From positions 10,361-74,360 of the forward strand of contig DIDP01000076.1 in the NCBI GenBank assembly GCA_002418205.1: DNA of 64,000 bases. Direction: 5' to 3'. The notes under the pieces are model-generated. The model had not been told where the DNA came from. It worked only from the letters and a program-made list of their open reading frames with translations, and searched no databases. Position 1 is the first letter of the stretch, and the number at the start of each line of letters is the position of its first letter. Source of the DNA: Anaerolineales bacterium UBA5797 (lineage in GTDB: Bacteria; Chloroflexota; Anaerolineae; Anaerolineales; Villigracilaceae). Of this stretch, positions 16,143 to 24,760 are shown one piece after another. The translations under genes were made by a program, and so were the position numbers.

Positions 16143-18812
16143 CTAGAATAAATCGAGTTCTTCAGCGCGGCGGATGGCCGCCCGGCGGCTGTTGACCCCC
16201 AGTTTGTTGAAAATGTTCCTGGTGTGGGTGCGAAAGGTGTTGGGCGAGACGGTCAATTGGTCGGCAATTTCGGGGCCGCTTAAGTCAGTGCGGAGCAGCT
16301 TGAGTACTTCCAGTTCGCGTTCGCTCAAAGGCTCGATCAGCTCTGATTTTTGATGAATGAACGTTGATTTCGGCGCAGTCGCCGATTGTGTAAAGGCAGC
16401 CAGGAGTTTATCCACATAATTGCTCAGTGGATGGTCTCGGGTGCGTGAGATTTTTTCAATCAATAGTCGCATCGCTTCGCCTTCATCCACAAAGATGCGA
16501 ACATAGCCTTCCGGCTCGGCTAAGGTTAGGGCACTTTTGAGTGCGGAGATGGCCTGAGGGCGATGGCCCTGTGCCTCGTGGGCAAGTGCCTGCACCAAAA
16601 GGATATCGAGCGCGCTTCCACAGCGCTTTTGCACTTCGGCGGCTTGCAACAGGCGTGCGAGCAGGGCGTTGACCTGCGGGTTGGCGATTTCCAGCCGGAC
16701 CAGGGTGAGGTGCTCGAACTCATGCAAGTAGCTGACTTCATCGGCCAGCGAAAGCCCGCGTTCTGCCGCCCACGCCCGGACTTTATCGGGTCGCCCCTGC
16801 TTGAGATGGATGCGTGCTTTTAGGGCTGCAATCGGACGCAGGTCAGGCACGAGGGTTTGGACATAGACCCGTTTGGCCTCCTCGAGCAAGGCCAGGGCGG
16901 TTTCCAGATCGCCTGCGGCCTCATTCAGGTGGGCCTGGACTACATGCCAGCGGTACAGCCAATCCACCAGGGGGGTTTGCGGACCCAATTCGGCGGCTCG
17001 TTCCAGATGATGAGCGGCGAGGGTATCATCTCCCCGCTGACGGTAGATCATGGACAGGCCGAGATGATGGTGGGCAGTGATGTGTTCAGCCTCCGGGCCG
17101 TGTTGGGCAGCCAATTGCAAGGCATCCTGATAAGTCCGCTCGGCCTCGCTCAGGCGCCCCAGACTCACCAGCAGGTCGGCTACAGCAAAGGCGCTGGCAA
17201 CCACGAAGACGTGATTACCCAGCCGGGTCATGCTCTCCATCCAATCACCAATCCCCCGGATGGCCAACTCCAGGTTGCCGCTGGCCCAGTGGGTGACCTC
17301 CAATACACTGATGGCCTCGGCGCGCCGGTAAAAATCATTCTCGGGTAGCAATTGGAGCGCCAGTTCGGCGTATTTCACCGTTGAGGTGAGATTACCCTGC
17401 GCCTGTGTGTTGTAGGCGCGGGCCAGGGCGATCATCGCTGGCAGGGGCTTAAGCTGCGCTTCGTTCGCTACGTCCGAACCATCCAGGCATCGTTCAGCGT
17501 CCCGCAGGCGCAGCTCGCTGGCCTCCGGTTCGCCCGCATTTGCGTATGCCTGACCAAGCAGGGTGCAAAGCACCGCGCGGACGCGAATGATCTCTTCTGG
17601 CAGCTTCTTCACCCAACCCAGCCAGGCGGCTGTCTGGAAACTTTCCTCCATCCCCTGCCAGGCCGCTTCAGCTAACCCAGCTGCCCGGACAAAATCCCCA
17701 GCTGCGATGGCATGGTGAAATGCCGCGCCCAGATCGCCGTTCTCTTCATACCATTGGCTGGCGCGCAGGTGATATTCGGGAAGTTCCCGCGGTTGACCGA
17801 GACGCTGGCGCAACAGATCGCCGAACAAGTGGTGATAGCGGTACCAACGCCGTTCGTTATCGAGGGGGACGATGAACAGGTTTGCGCGTTCGAGTTGTTC
17901 CAGAATCTTCTGCCCGGATGTGAGGGGGTCAAGCAGGACGGCGTTACAAAGCGGACCGCACATGCGATCAAGAATGGAGGTGCACAACAGGAAAGCTTGA
18001 ATCTTTTCTGATTGCCGTTGTAAAACCTCTTCGATCAGATAGTCGAGCACGAAACGATGACTGCCAGTGAAGGACCTGATAAAGCTGGTGGCATCTTGAT
18101 GCCCCTGCATGGAAAGCGCCGCCAACTGCAGGCCAGCGACCCAGCCTTCGGTTCGAGACTCCAGCGCGGCGACATCTCCGTCAGTGAGATTCAGCCCCAT
18201 CACGCGGTTGAGGAACTCAGTCGCTTCGGCAGGGGTGAGCTGCAAGTCGGTAGCACGCAGTTCGGTCAATTGACCGCGAGCGCGCAAGTGAGCCAGCGGC
18301 AGGGATGGGTCTTCGCGCGTGGCGATGATCAGATGCATTTGCGGTGGCTGATGTTCGACCAGAAAGGCGAGGGCTTCATCAACTGGTTTGGAATCAATCA
18401 CATGGTAGTCATCCAGCACTAGGATGAAGCTGTCCGAAATCGTGGCGGTCTCATTGAGCAGTGTCGTCAAAATTGCTTCGACCTGCGGCGGCTGATGAGA
18501 TTGGAGTGCTGGTAACAACCCATCGCCCATTCCCGGCTTGACTTTCTGTAGAGCCGGTACCAGGTAGGAAATGAAACGGACTGGATCGTTGTCTCCTTCG
18601 TCCAGCGACAGCCATGCGACTGGTCGCCCGCAACTGGCAATCCACTCGCTAACCAGCGTGGTCTTGCCAAATCCGGCTGAGGCAGAGATGAGCGTCAGTT
18701 TGTGACCTGAACGGAGACCTATATTTAGTTGTTCGATCAAACGTGGACGTGAGACAATGCCAAGCCGGGGCAGGGGGATGTACAACTTCGTAGCCAGGAT
18801 TGGCGCAACCAT
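16143..18812 (-). CDS. MalT-like (LAL) ATP-dependent LuxR-family activator
   Basis: The 889-residue protein begins MVAPILATKLYIPLPRLG, the usual start of MalT-type STAND regulators. It has Walker A SAGFGKTT near residue 48, an ATPase/arm region, a long helical TPR-like sensor region and a C-terminal LuxR helix-turn-helix (LSERELEVLKLL, IADQLTVSPNTFRTH). Such proteins bind ATP and an inducer, then multimerise on promoters. I choose ATG 18812 over the upstream ATG at 18890 because a TATAAT box lies 6 bases before it and the upstream residues are not family-like. It may control the downstream DUF6326/oxidoreductase operon. Inducer unknown. Confidence 0.88.
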   Translation of the reverse strand: MVAPILATKLYIPLPRLGIVSRPRLIEQLNIGLRSGHKLTLISASAGFGKTTLVSEWIASCGRPVAWLSLDEGDNDPVRFISYLVPALQKVKPGMGDGLLPALQSHQPPQVEAILTTLLNETATISDSFILVLDDYHVIDSKPVDEALAFLVEHQPPQMHLIIATREDPSLPLAHLRARGQLTELRATDLQLTPAEATEFLNRVMGLNLTDGDVAALESRTEGWVAGLQLAALSMQGHQDATSFIRSFTGSHRFVLDYLIEEVLQRQSEKIQAFLLCTSILDRMCGPLCNAVLLDPLTSGQKILEQLERANLFIVPLDNERRWYRYHHLFGDLLRQRLGQPRELPEYHLRASQWYEENGDLGAAFHHAIAAGDFVRAAGLAEAAWQGMEESFQTAAWLGWVKKLPEEIIRVRAVLCTLLGQAYANAGEPEASELRLRDAERCLDGSDVANEAQLKPLPAMIALARAYNTQAQGNLTSTVKYAELALQLLPENDFYRRAEAISVLEVTHWASGNLELAIRGIGDWMESMTRLGNHVFVVASAFAVADLLVSLGRLSEAERTYQDALQLAAQHGPEAEHITAHHHLGLSMIYRQRGDDTLAAHHLERAAELGPQTPLVDWLYRWHVVQAHLNEAAGDLETALALLEEAKRVYVQTLVPDLRPIAALKARIHLKQGRPDKVRAWAAERGLSLADEVSYLHEFEHLTLVRLEIANPQVNALLARLLQAAEVQKRCGSALDILLVQALAHEAQGHRPQAISALKSALTLAEPEGYVRIFVDEGEAMRLLIEKISRTRDHPLSNYVDKLLAAFTQSATAPKSTFIHQKSELIEPLSERELEVLKLLRTDLSGPEIADQLTVSPNTFRTHTRNIFNKLGVNSRRAAIRRAEELDLF

Positions 18813-18824
18813 AGATCGATTATA
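18813..18824 (-). promoter_or_regulatory. -10 box just before the MalT-like gene (leaderless)
   Basis: TATAAT (18824-18819) is followed by 6 bases and the ATG at 18812. No good -35 box is visible at the normal distance, as expected for an activator-dependent promoter. Confidence 0.6.
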
Positions 18825-18855
18825 AGACATACCTAGCCGCTCTTTACAACAAAAA

Positions 18856-18879
18856 GCGCCCTCCATCTCTGGAGGACGC
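18856..18879 (-). terminator. terminator downstream of repeat copy 4
   Basis: GCGTCCTCC pairs with GGAGGGCGC around a 6-base loop, with CTTTTTG following on the minus strand. It stands between repeat copy 4 and the promoter of the MalT-like gene, so it insulates that gene from upstream transcription. Confidence 0.7.
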
Positions 18880-18910
18880 TTCGTTCGCATCTTCGCCGCC
18901 TACGTTCGCA

Positions 18911-18970
18911 ACCGAAACTTATACCCATATACCAGATTTGTACCGCGCTGGAAAAACTTTGGTAACGCTT
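18911..18970 (-). repeat. dispersed repeat, copy 4
   Basis: The core CCGAAACTTATACCCATATA and the part up to about 18970 align with copy 2. The minus-strand peptide LPKFFQRGTNLVYGYKFRLRT ends at a TAG and continues an open frame from 19103. It sits between two divergent regulator genes rather than after a gene. Confidence 0.75.
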
Positions 18971-18997
18971 TAGTCACCAAAAAGCATATGCCGCACT

Positions 18998-19047
18998 CGG
19001 TTACAAATTGCGCTTTTTTAGAAGGTGGAAAGTGCAATTTGTAACCG
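18998..19047. promoter_or_regulatory. perfect 14-bp inverted repeat between divergent LuxR genes
   Basis: CGGTTACAAATTGC (18998-19011) is repeated as its exact complement GCAATTTGTAACCG (19034-19047), 22 bases apart. The right arm covers the expected -35 region of the plus-strand regulator, whose -10 box is at 19057. It is a good operator candidate for one of the two LuxR-type proteins; as RNA it would also form a strong hairpin. Confidence 0.65.
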
Positions 19048-19056
19048 TGGGTATTA

Positions 19057-19062
19057 TATAAT
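19057..19062 (+). promoter_or_regulatory. -10 box of the plus-strand LuxR regulator (leaderless)
   Basis: TATAAT at 19057-19062 is 7 bases before the ATG at 19070, with no clear -35 box; the inverted repeat occupies that place. Confidence 0.65.
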
Positions 19063-19069
19063 ACCTGTA

Positions 19070-21496
19070 ATGCCCAATATCCTTCCTGCATCGCTGACCT
19101 CACTTCTCGGACGCGAAAAAGAAACCGCAGTTTTGCGCCAACTCTTGCGCTCCCCGGAAGTGCGCCTCGTCACCATCACCGGTCCCGGTGGCGTGGGCAA
19201 GACCAGTCTTGCATTGCAGGTTGCCCATGATGTACAGGACGCCTTCATTGATGGCGTCTTCTTTATTTCTCTTGCAGCCATTAGCGACCCGACCCTGATC
19301 ATTCCTACGATCGCACACTCCCTGGGTGTGGTCGAATCCCCGAAGCGTTTGTTGCTGGATAACCTCAAAGAGTTTCTGCGGAACAAGCATGCCTTGTTAT
19401 TGCTCGACAACTTCGAGCAGATCATGTCCGCTACGCCGCTGCTAAGCGAGTTGCTATCGGCCTGCGCCGGGTTGCGGATGCTGGCCACCAGCCGTGAGGC
19501 ATTACGCTTGCGTGGTGAGCAGGAGTTCCCTCTCTTGCCGCTCGCATTACCCGATCGGTCAGCGGTCGAAACGCTGATGCAATATCCGGGCATCGCGTTG
19601 TTCGTCCAGCGCGCGCAAGCCATTCAGCCTGACTTCCAATTGGTTCACGGGAACGCGCCCGCAGTATCTGAAATCTGCGCCCGCCTCGATGGTCTGCCGC
19701 TGGCGATTGAGCTGGCGGCCGCGCGGATCAAGTTACTGCCTCCACAAGCGATGCTCGTGCGCCTACAAGAATCATCCCTGGGATTGCTCACGAGCGGAGC
19801 ACAGGACTTGCCCGCTCGCCAGCAGACGTTGCGTAGCGCGATCCAATGGAGCTACGACTTGTTGAACGCTGACGAACAGCGCACGTTCCGAAGCCTGTCC
19901 GTTTTCGTCGGCGGATGCACATTGCAGGCGGCGCTATCTGCAATTGAACCGACAACCTCTTTGGATACGCTCGATTCATTGGTGAACAAGAGTCTCCTAC
20001 GCCAAATCGAAACAGATGCTGAGCCGCGTCTGACCATGCTGGAAACCATCCGCGAGTTTGGCTTGGAGCAGCTGACACATACGCACGAACTGGAATCCGC
20101 CCGCCGCGCGCATGCCGAATATTACCTGTCCTTTGCGGAAGATGCCGAGCGGCAGTTAACGGGCGCCGATCAAAAGAACTGGCTCCGACGATTGGAACGT
20201 GAGCAGGATAATCTGCGCGCCGCACTTCACTGGGCGATCGAACATCGCGAGGTTGAATTGGCTCAGCGCATGGCTGGCGCGTTACAGATGTTCTGGCTTA
20301 ACCGCGGCTACTGGAGCGAGGGACGTCGTTGGCTGGAAGAATCCCTGGCAATTGACTCGGATGCGGCGCTGGCACCCGCTGTCCGAGCCAAGACGCTGTA
20401 TGGGGCAGGCGCACTGTCTCGCTTTCAGGGCGACTTTGCCCGAGCGCGGATTTTGTTAGAACAAAGCCTGGCGTCCTATCGTGCCCTCGCCGATAAAACC
20501 GGCGTGCTCATGGCGCTCGTGGAATTGAGCCGCATCACTGCCTTTCAAGAAGATCAAACGGCAAAGCAGGTCTTTCTATCTGAAGCCGCCTCCCTGCTCG
20601 AATCCCTGCCCGATACCGTCATGAAAGCGTACGCTTACACAGAACTGGCTATTGTCATGTTGGATGTTAATGTCAACCCCGTGCAATTTCCCCCCGAGGC
20701 GTCCCGCTACATGGCTGAAAGCGTACGCATTAATCGTGCGTTAAACAACCCGGCTGGGCTGGCGTTGGCCCTCGCCCGTCAAGCCAGTGGCGCGTTATTC
20801 ACAGGGGATTTCACTCTGATGGCGTCCCAGTTGGATAAAGCCGAGCGCCTGGCGCTGGAACTCGGCGATGAGCGTATCCTGAGCCGCCTGGCAGGCATCC
20901 GCATGTTGCTCGATATACAGAAAGGCGATTTGACTGCCGCGCGCCGCCGCTTGCAAGACACTTTCCAGCAGGGTGCCAACCGAGGTGACCATCAGTTGCC
21001 GTCCTGGCTGCCAATGCTGGCTATCGTTTTGCATCGGCAAGGTTTGGATGTGTGGTCGGCACGGATTTTTGGTCTGGCACATGCTTTGACCGGAACCTAT
21101 CAAACGCGTGGTGAAGGGATGGCAACAGCCTTCAAGCGATTCCTGGGTATCGGTGACACTCACGCCGAGTTACGCGCCCAATTGGGCGACGAAGCCTTTG
21201 CCCGCGAGTTCGCGGCAGGCAAGCATCTGACTCTGGATGACCTGCGGACGATTCCTCACCCGCCGGAGCCTGATTCTGCCGCCCAAGCTATATCCACCTC
21301 TGGGACATCCCTGACCGCGCGCGAGATCGAGGTCCTCCGCCTGCTCGCCCAGGATTTGAGCAACCTGCAAATCGCAGAGAAGCTCGTCGTCAGCCGCCGC
21401 ACAGTGGATGCACACCTGCGCTCGATCTACGACAAGCTGGGTGTCAAATCTCGCGATGCAGCCATCCGGGTGGCAGGCGAGAAACAGTTGATTTAG
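19070..21496 (+). CDS. NB-ARC ATPase with TPR-like region and LuxR DNA-binding domain
   Basis: The 808-residue protein starts MPNILPASLTSLLGREKE, the typical opening of this actinobacterial and Chloroflexota regulator family. It has Walker A GPGGVGKTS at residues 38-46, the NB-ARC motif GLPLAIELAAARIKLL, a winged-helix part, a TPR-like helical region and a C-terminal LuxR helix-turn-helix (LTAREIEVLRLLAQ, VVSRRTVDAHLRSIYDKLGV). It is a STAND-type signal-dependent transcription factor. The start is set by the -10 box 7 bases upstream. The neighbouring split PEP-utilising enzyme genes, 159 bp downstream, are plausible targets. Confidence 0.88.
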   Translation: MPNILPASLTSLLGREKETAVLRQLLRSPEVRLVTITGPGGVGKTSLALQVAHDVQDAFIDGVFFISLAAISDPTLIIPTIAHSLGVVESPKRLLLDNLKEFLRNKHALLLLDNFEQIMSATPLLSELLSACAGLRMLATSREALRLRGEQEFPLLPLALPDRSAVETLMQYPGIALFVQRAQAIQPDFQLVHGNAPAVSEICARLDGLPLAIELAAARIKLLPPQAMLVRLQESSLGLLTSGAQDLPARQQTLRSAIQWSYDLLNADEQRTFRSLSVFVGGCTLQAALSAIEPTTSLDTLDSLVNKSLLRQIETDAEPRLTMLETIREFGLEQLTHTHELESARRAHAEYYLSFAEDAERQLTGADQKNWLRRLEREQDNLRAALHWAIEHREVELAQRMAGALQMFWLNRGYWSEGRRWLEESLAIDSDAALAPAVRAKTLYGAGALSRFQGDFARARILLEQSLASYRALADKTGVLMALVELSRITAFQEDQTAKQVFLSEAASLLESLPDTVMKAYAYTELAIVMLDVNVNPVQFPPEASRYMAESVRINRALNNPAGLALALARQASGALFTGDFTLMASQLDKAERLALELGDERILSRLAGIRMLLDIQKGDLTAARRRLQDTFQQGANRGDHQLPSWLPMLAIVLHRQGLDVWSARIFGLAHALTGTYQTRGEGMATAFKRFLGIGDTHAELRAQLGDEAFAREFAAGKHLTLDDLRTIPHPPEPDSAAQAISTSGTSLTAREIEVLRLLAQDLSNLQIAEKLVVSRRTVDAHLRSIYDKLGVKSRDAAIRVAGEKQLI

Positions 21497-21655
21497 CGGC
21501 AGGCAGCTTTCGGCTGAGAGCGGAGCGGGGTTTTGTTCCAGTATCCGCCAAAGATAGGCAATCCAAATAGGCAAGCGGAATAGGTAAGTTACCGATGTGC
21601 GTTGCGTGTTTGCATCCTATACTGTTAGTAATAATTCAGACTAAAGGAGCCTATT

Positions 21656-23485
21656 ATGTCTAATTCAGAGATGCAAACGCCAACCCCCGGTCAGCCCATT
21701 CCCATGCCGCCCAATTTTCAAGTAAAGTGGGCTGACCCTCGGGATTCCAAACTTACCTGGATGTCGAGCCCCCAATTCAAAACCTCAATATCCCCATTAA
21801 TTTATGCCGTTATCAGCGCGTTCCTGGTAGGGGGCAATGCCGGCTTCGAGGGGGCAGGCCTGCCCTTTGAGATCCGCATCGAGCGCATCAACACCTATCC
21901 ATACATGGGCATGGTACCCAAAGCTGCGCCGCCCGATGTGGTGATAAAAGGCATGGGTTTGCTCAACCGCGCCGCGCCGGGCGTGTTCAAGATGATGATG
22001 GGCAAGGTGGGGGCTGGAATGTCAAAACAACAAGAGGCTGCCCTCAATCCCATCATCGAAAGATTCGATGCCTATTGGAACGATGAACTCCTGCCGGAGA
22101 TCAAACAGCACATCGCCTACTTCGAAAGTAGCGACTTGCGCGGCATGAGTCTCGATCAGTTGCGCGCACATCTGTCCGAAACACTCAAACGTGTGGAGCG
22201 TATGGCAGCCCTGCATGGCGTGATCATGCCGATGCTGTATGCCATGAGCCAGTTCGAGGAGTTGTATTGCGAGTTATTCGAAGGTGCCACCACCTTGGAT
22301 GCTTTGCGGCTCACCCAAGGCTTTGATAATAAGACCATGGAAGGCGACCGTGCCCTATGGCGTTTGAGCCGCGCTGCCCGGTCGATACCCGATGTGAGTG
22401 AGATTCTATCCAAACGCGCCGCGGGTGAGATCATCCCTGCTCTGGAAAAATCAGCCGCGAGTCAGCAGTTCCTGGCTGACCTGCACAAATGGCTGGCTTA
22501 TTACGGTCAGCGTCTTAACTCCGTCTTTGCACTTGACCAGCCCAGTTGGATCGAAGACCCCACACCCGTCATCCAAAATTTGCAGGCGTACATCTCGATG
22601 CCCAATCTGCGACCTGAAATGGAACCCGCCGCACTGGCTGCTGAACGTGAAAAAGCAGTGGCTGAGGCGCGTGCCAAACTCGCCGGTTACCCACAGCCCA
22701 TCGTGGCGCGCTTCGAAACTTTGTTGAAGGCGGCACAAGTCGCAACCGTTGTGCATGAAGACCACAATTTCTGGATCGATCAGCGCCTGTTCTATCATGT
22801 CCAGCGGGTCATCATGGAATTTGGCGGGCGTCTGGCACAAGCTGGGACATTGGATGCAGCGAACGATGTGTTATATCTGACGCCGAACGAACTGCAGAAG
22901 GGTCAAGATATTTCGATGAAACGCCTGGTCCAGGATCGCAAAACAGAAATGGAACACTTCAGCAAGGTGACCCCGCCACCGATGTTGGGCACCGCGCCGG
23001 CCTTTGAAATGACCGATGGCGGCTCCATGGTTCGGGCTATGTTCAAAGGTGAAATGAGTCCGGCTCCCACTGGCAACAGTGAAATGAACAAGGTCAAAGG
23101 ATTACCGGGTTCAGCTGGGGTGACGCGCGGTACTGCGAGAGTGATCCACTCGTTGGCAGAAGCAGGCAAACTCCAACCCGGGGACGTGCTGGTAGCCATC
23201 GCTACAGAGCCGCCGTGGACGCCGCTGTTCGCCACAGCCTCAGCCATCGTCACCGATAGCGGTGGGGTGCTGTCACACAGCGCCGTCGTCGCCCGCGAGT
23301 ATCGCATCCCTGCGGTGGTTGGCACCGGCAATGCAACCGCGACCTTCAAGGATGGGCAACTGCTCGAAGTGGATGGAAATGCGGGCATCGTACGCGTCGT
23401 ATCTGAAAACGAAGAATCCGACGCGATCAATCTGCAATCGGCAATCGAAAATCGGAAATCAAATGAACCTGCTCTGGTTGGGTGA
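21656..23485 (+). CDS. PEP-utilising enzyme, phospho-histidine mobile domain protein
   Basis: The 609-residue protein ends in the PEP-utilisers mobile domain: GGVLSHSAVVARE with catalytic His541, followed by IPAVVGTGNAT. The middle (DVLYLTPNEL) matches the linker/R-domain of rifampicin phosphotransferases and PEP synthases. The N-terminal 400 residues are helical and unassigned. It lacks the ATP-grasp domain, which is supplied by the next gene, overlapping by 23 bases. Together they probably phosphorylate a small molecule or pyruvate by ATP to His to substrate transfer. AAAGGAG precedes the ATG at 21656. Confidence 0.8.
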   Translation: MSNSEMQTPTPGQPIPMPPNFQVKWADPRDSKLTWMSSPQFKTSISPLIYAVISAFLVGGNAGFEGAGLPFEIRIERINTYPYMGMVPKAAPPDVVIKGMGLLNRAAPGVFKMMMGKVGAGMSKQQEAALNPIIERFDAYWNDELLPEIKQHIAYFESSDLRGMSLDQLRAHLSETLKRVERMAALHGVIMPMLYAMSQFEELYCELFEGATTLDALRLTQGFDNKTMEGDRALWRLSRAARSIPDVSEILSKRAAGEIIPALEKSAASQQFLADLHKWLAYYGQRLNSVFALDQPSWIEDPTPVIQNLQAYISMPNLRPEMEPAALAAEREKAVAEARAKLAGYPQPIVARFETLLKAAQVATVVHEDHNFWIDQRLFYHVQRVIMEFGGRLAQAGTLDAANDVLYLTPNELQKGQDISMKRLVQDRKTEMEHFSKVTPPPMLGTAPAFEMTDGGSMVRAMFKGEMSPAPTGNSEMNKVKGLPGSAGVTRGTARVIHSLAEAGKLQPGDVLVAIATEPPWTPLFATASAIVTDSGGVLSHSAVVAREYRIPAVVGTGNATATFKDGQLLEVDGNAGIVRVVSENEESDAINLQSAIENRKSNEPALVG

Positions 23486-24302
23486 TCCCAAATCCTTCGA
23501 CGTAGCTCTGGTGGGCGGCAAGGCGGCGAACCTCAGCCGCCTTGCCCGCCTCTATCATCGCGTGCCGGATGGCTTCTCGTTGCCGGTGACGGTGATGGCT
23601 GAGGTGCATCCACTCGACTTGCGGGATGAAATCACCGCCGCCATCTCGGACCTGATGAACTGCCACCGCCTCCCAGACTTTATCGCCGCTGTACGCTCCT
23701 CCGCCGTGGATGAAGACGGAGCCACCGCCTCGTTTGCCGGACAACACGAGACGTATCTCAACATCGTCGGTGCAGATGCCATCATTCAAGCCGTGATGCG
23801 CTGCTGGGAATCGGCGCGGTCTGAGCACGCTCTGGACTATCGCCGTAAACAAGGACTTTCCATAGAACGTCCACAGATCGCTGTGCTCGTTCAGCAATTG
23901 GTTGCCGCGGATGTCTCCGCTGTTGTCTTCAGCGCCAACCCGATCACAGGGAACCGCGATGAAATCATGATCAACGCCAGTTGGGGCTTGGGAGAAAGCA
24001 TCGTCGGCGGGACGGTCAGACCCGATACGTTCATCGTGAGAAAATCTGATCTTGCAATTACTCAACGTGCGATCGCAGTCAAACAACGTATGACTGTCTC
24101 TGCGCCAGGTGGAACCCGGGAAGTAGAAGTGCCGCGTTTCTTGCGCACTCAAGCCTCCTTGAACGATGAGCAAGTCATTGAAATGGCAAAGCTTGCCCTG
24201 ACATTGGAAGTAACGATGGAACATCCCGTGGATGTCGAGTGTGCCTATGCAGGGGACGAGTTGTATTTGTTACAGTGCCGGCCTATAACTACGCTCAAGT
24301 AA
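23463..24302 (+). CDS. PEP/pyruvate-binding ATP-grasp domain protein
   Basis: The 279-residue protein is a compact PPDK/PEP-synthase N-terminal domain. It has LVGGKAANLSRL at the start, VPDGFSLP, the nucleotide-binding RSSAVDEDGATASFAGQHET, and ends VDVECAYAGDELYLLQCRPI. In one-piece enzymes this domain comes first; here it is a separate gene after the His-domain gene. ATG 23463 lies inside the previous gene, 23 bases before its end, indicating coupled translation. The long open frame further upstream in this phase is an overlap artefact. Confidence 0.83.
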   Translation: MNLLWLGDPKSFDVALVGGKAANLSRLARLYHRVPDGFSLPVTVMAEVHPLDLRDEITAAISDLMNCHRLPDFIAAVRSSAVDEDGATASFAGQHETYLNIVGADAIIQAVMRCWESARSEHALDYRRKQGLSIERPQIAVLVQQLVAADVSAVVFSANPITGNRDEIMINASWGLGESIVGGTVRPDTFIVRKSDLAITQRAIAVKQRMTVSAPGGTREVEVPRFLRTQASLNDEQVIEMAKLALTLEVTMEHPVDVECAYAGDELYLLQCRPITTLK

Positions 24303-24332
24303 TGGGGATATAAGCCTTGTCTGAATAAAAAA

Positions 24333-24362
24333 ACTCCCCGGCGTTTTGGAACACCGGGGAGT
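24333..24362 (-). terminator. terminator downstream of repeat copy 5
   Basis: ACTCCCCGG pairs with CCGGGGAGT, followed on the minus strand by seven Ts. It is 31 bases past the plus-strand stop at 24302 but has the T run only for minus-strand transcripts. Confidence 0.85.
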
Positions 24363-24390
24363 CAGATATTTATGCAACCGCTAAACGCGG

Positions 24391-24448
24391 CCTGAATTTA
24401 TACCCGTATACCAGATATGTACCCCGCCGGACAGATTAGATTGCGGTT
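24391..24448 (-). repeat. dispersed repeat, copy 5
   Basis: The plus strand reads CTGAATTTATACCCGTATAC and continues to 24448. On the minus strand the tail VRRGTYLVYGYKFRPRLAVA is kept although K, F, R and P use different codons from the other copies. An in-frame TAA two codons before the tail shows this copy has lost its upstream frame. The rest of 24449-24689 shows no gene I can support. Confidence 0.8.
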
Positions 24449-24689
24449 GTGAAGCGGAAAATTAGCTATTTTGGCTTCAACGGATCCAATTTTAATAAGT
24501 TTGATGCCTAGGTGTTTCTACCCTGTCGGCAAGGAAGTCGATGTAAACCAAGCAGTGACAGCTGTCTTAGAAAAATAGTAGGACAGGTTTGGTTACTCAA
24601 TTTAGTATTCACTATGTTGTTATAAAGGAACCGTATATGGTGACCACAAGCCTGGTTTTGCCTTATTATGGACGTAGAATTGGATAAAA

Positions 24690-24725
24690 AAGAACAGCGC
24701 CTCATGACGACAAGGCGCAGTTCTT
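24690..24725 (-). terminator. terminator of the TetR/reductase operon
   Basis: AAGAACTGCGCCT pairs with AGGCGCTGTTCTT (one internal mismatch), followed by TTTTTTA on the minus strand, 35 bases beyond the reductase stop codon. Confidence 0.85.
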
Positions 24726-24760
24726 TTCAACTAGGCTATGTCAAATCCGACCAATTCAGG

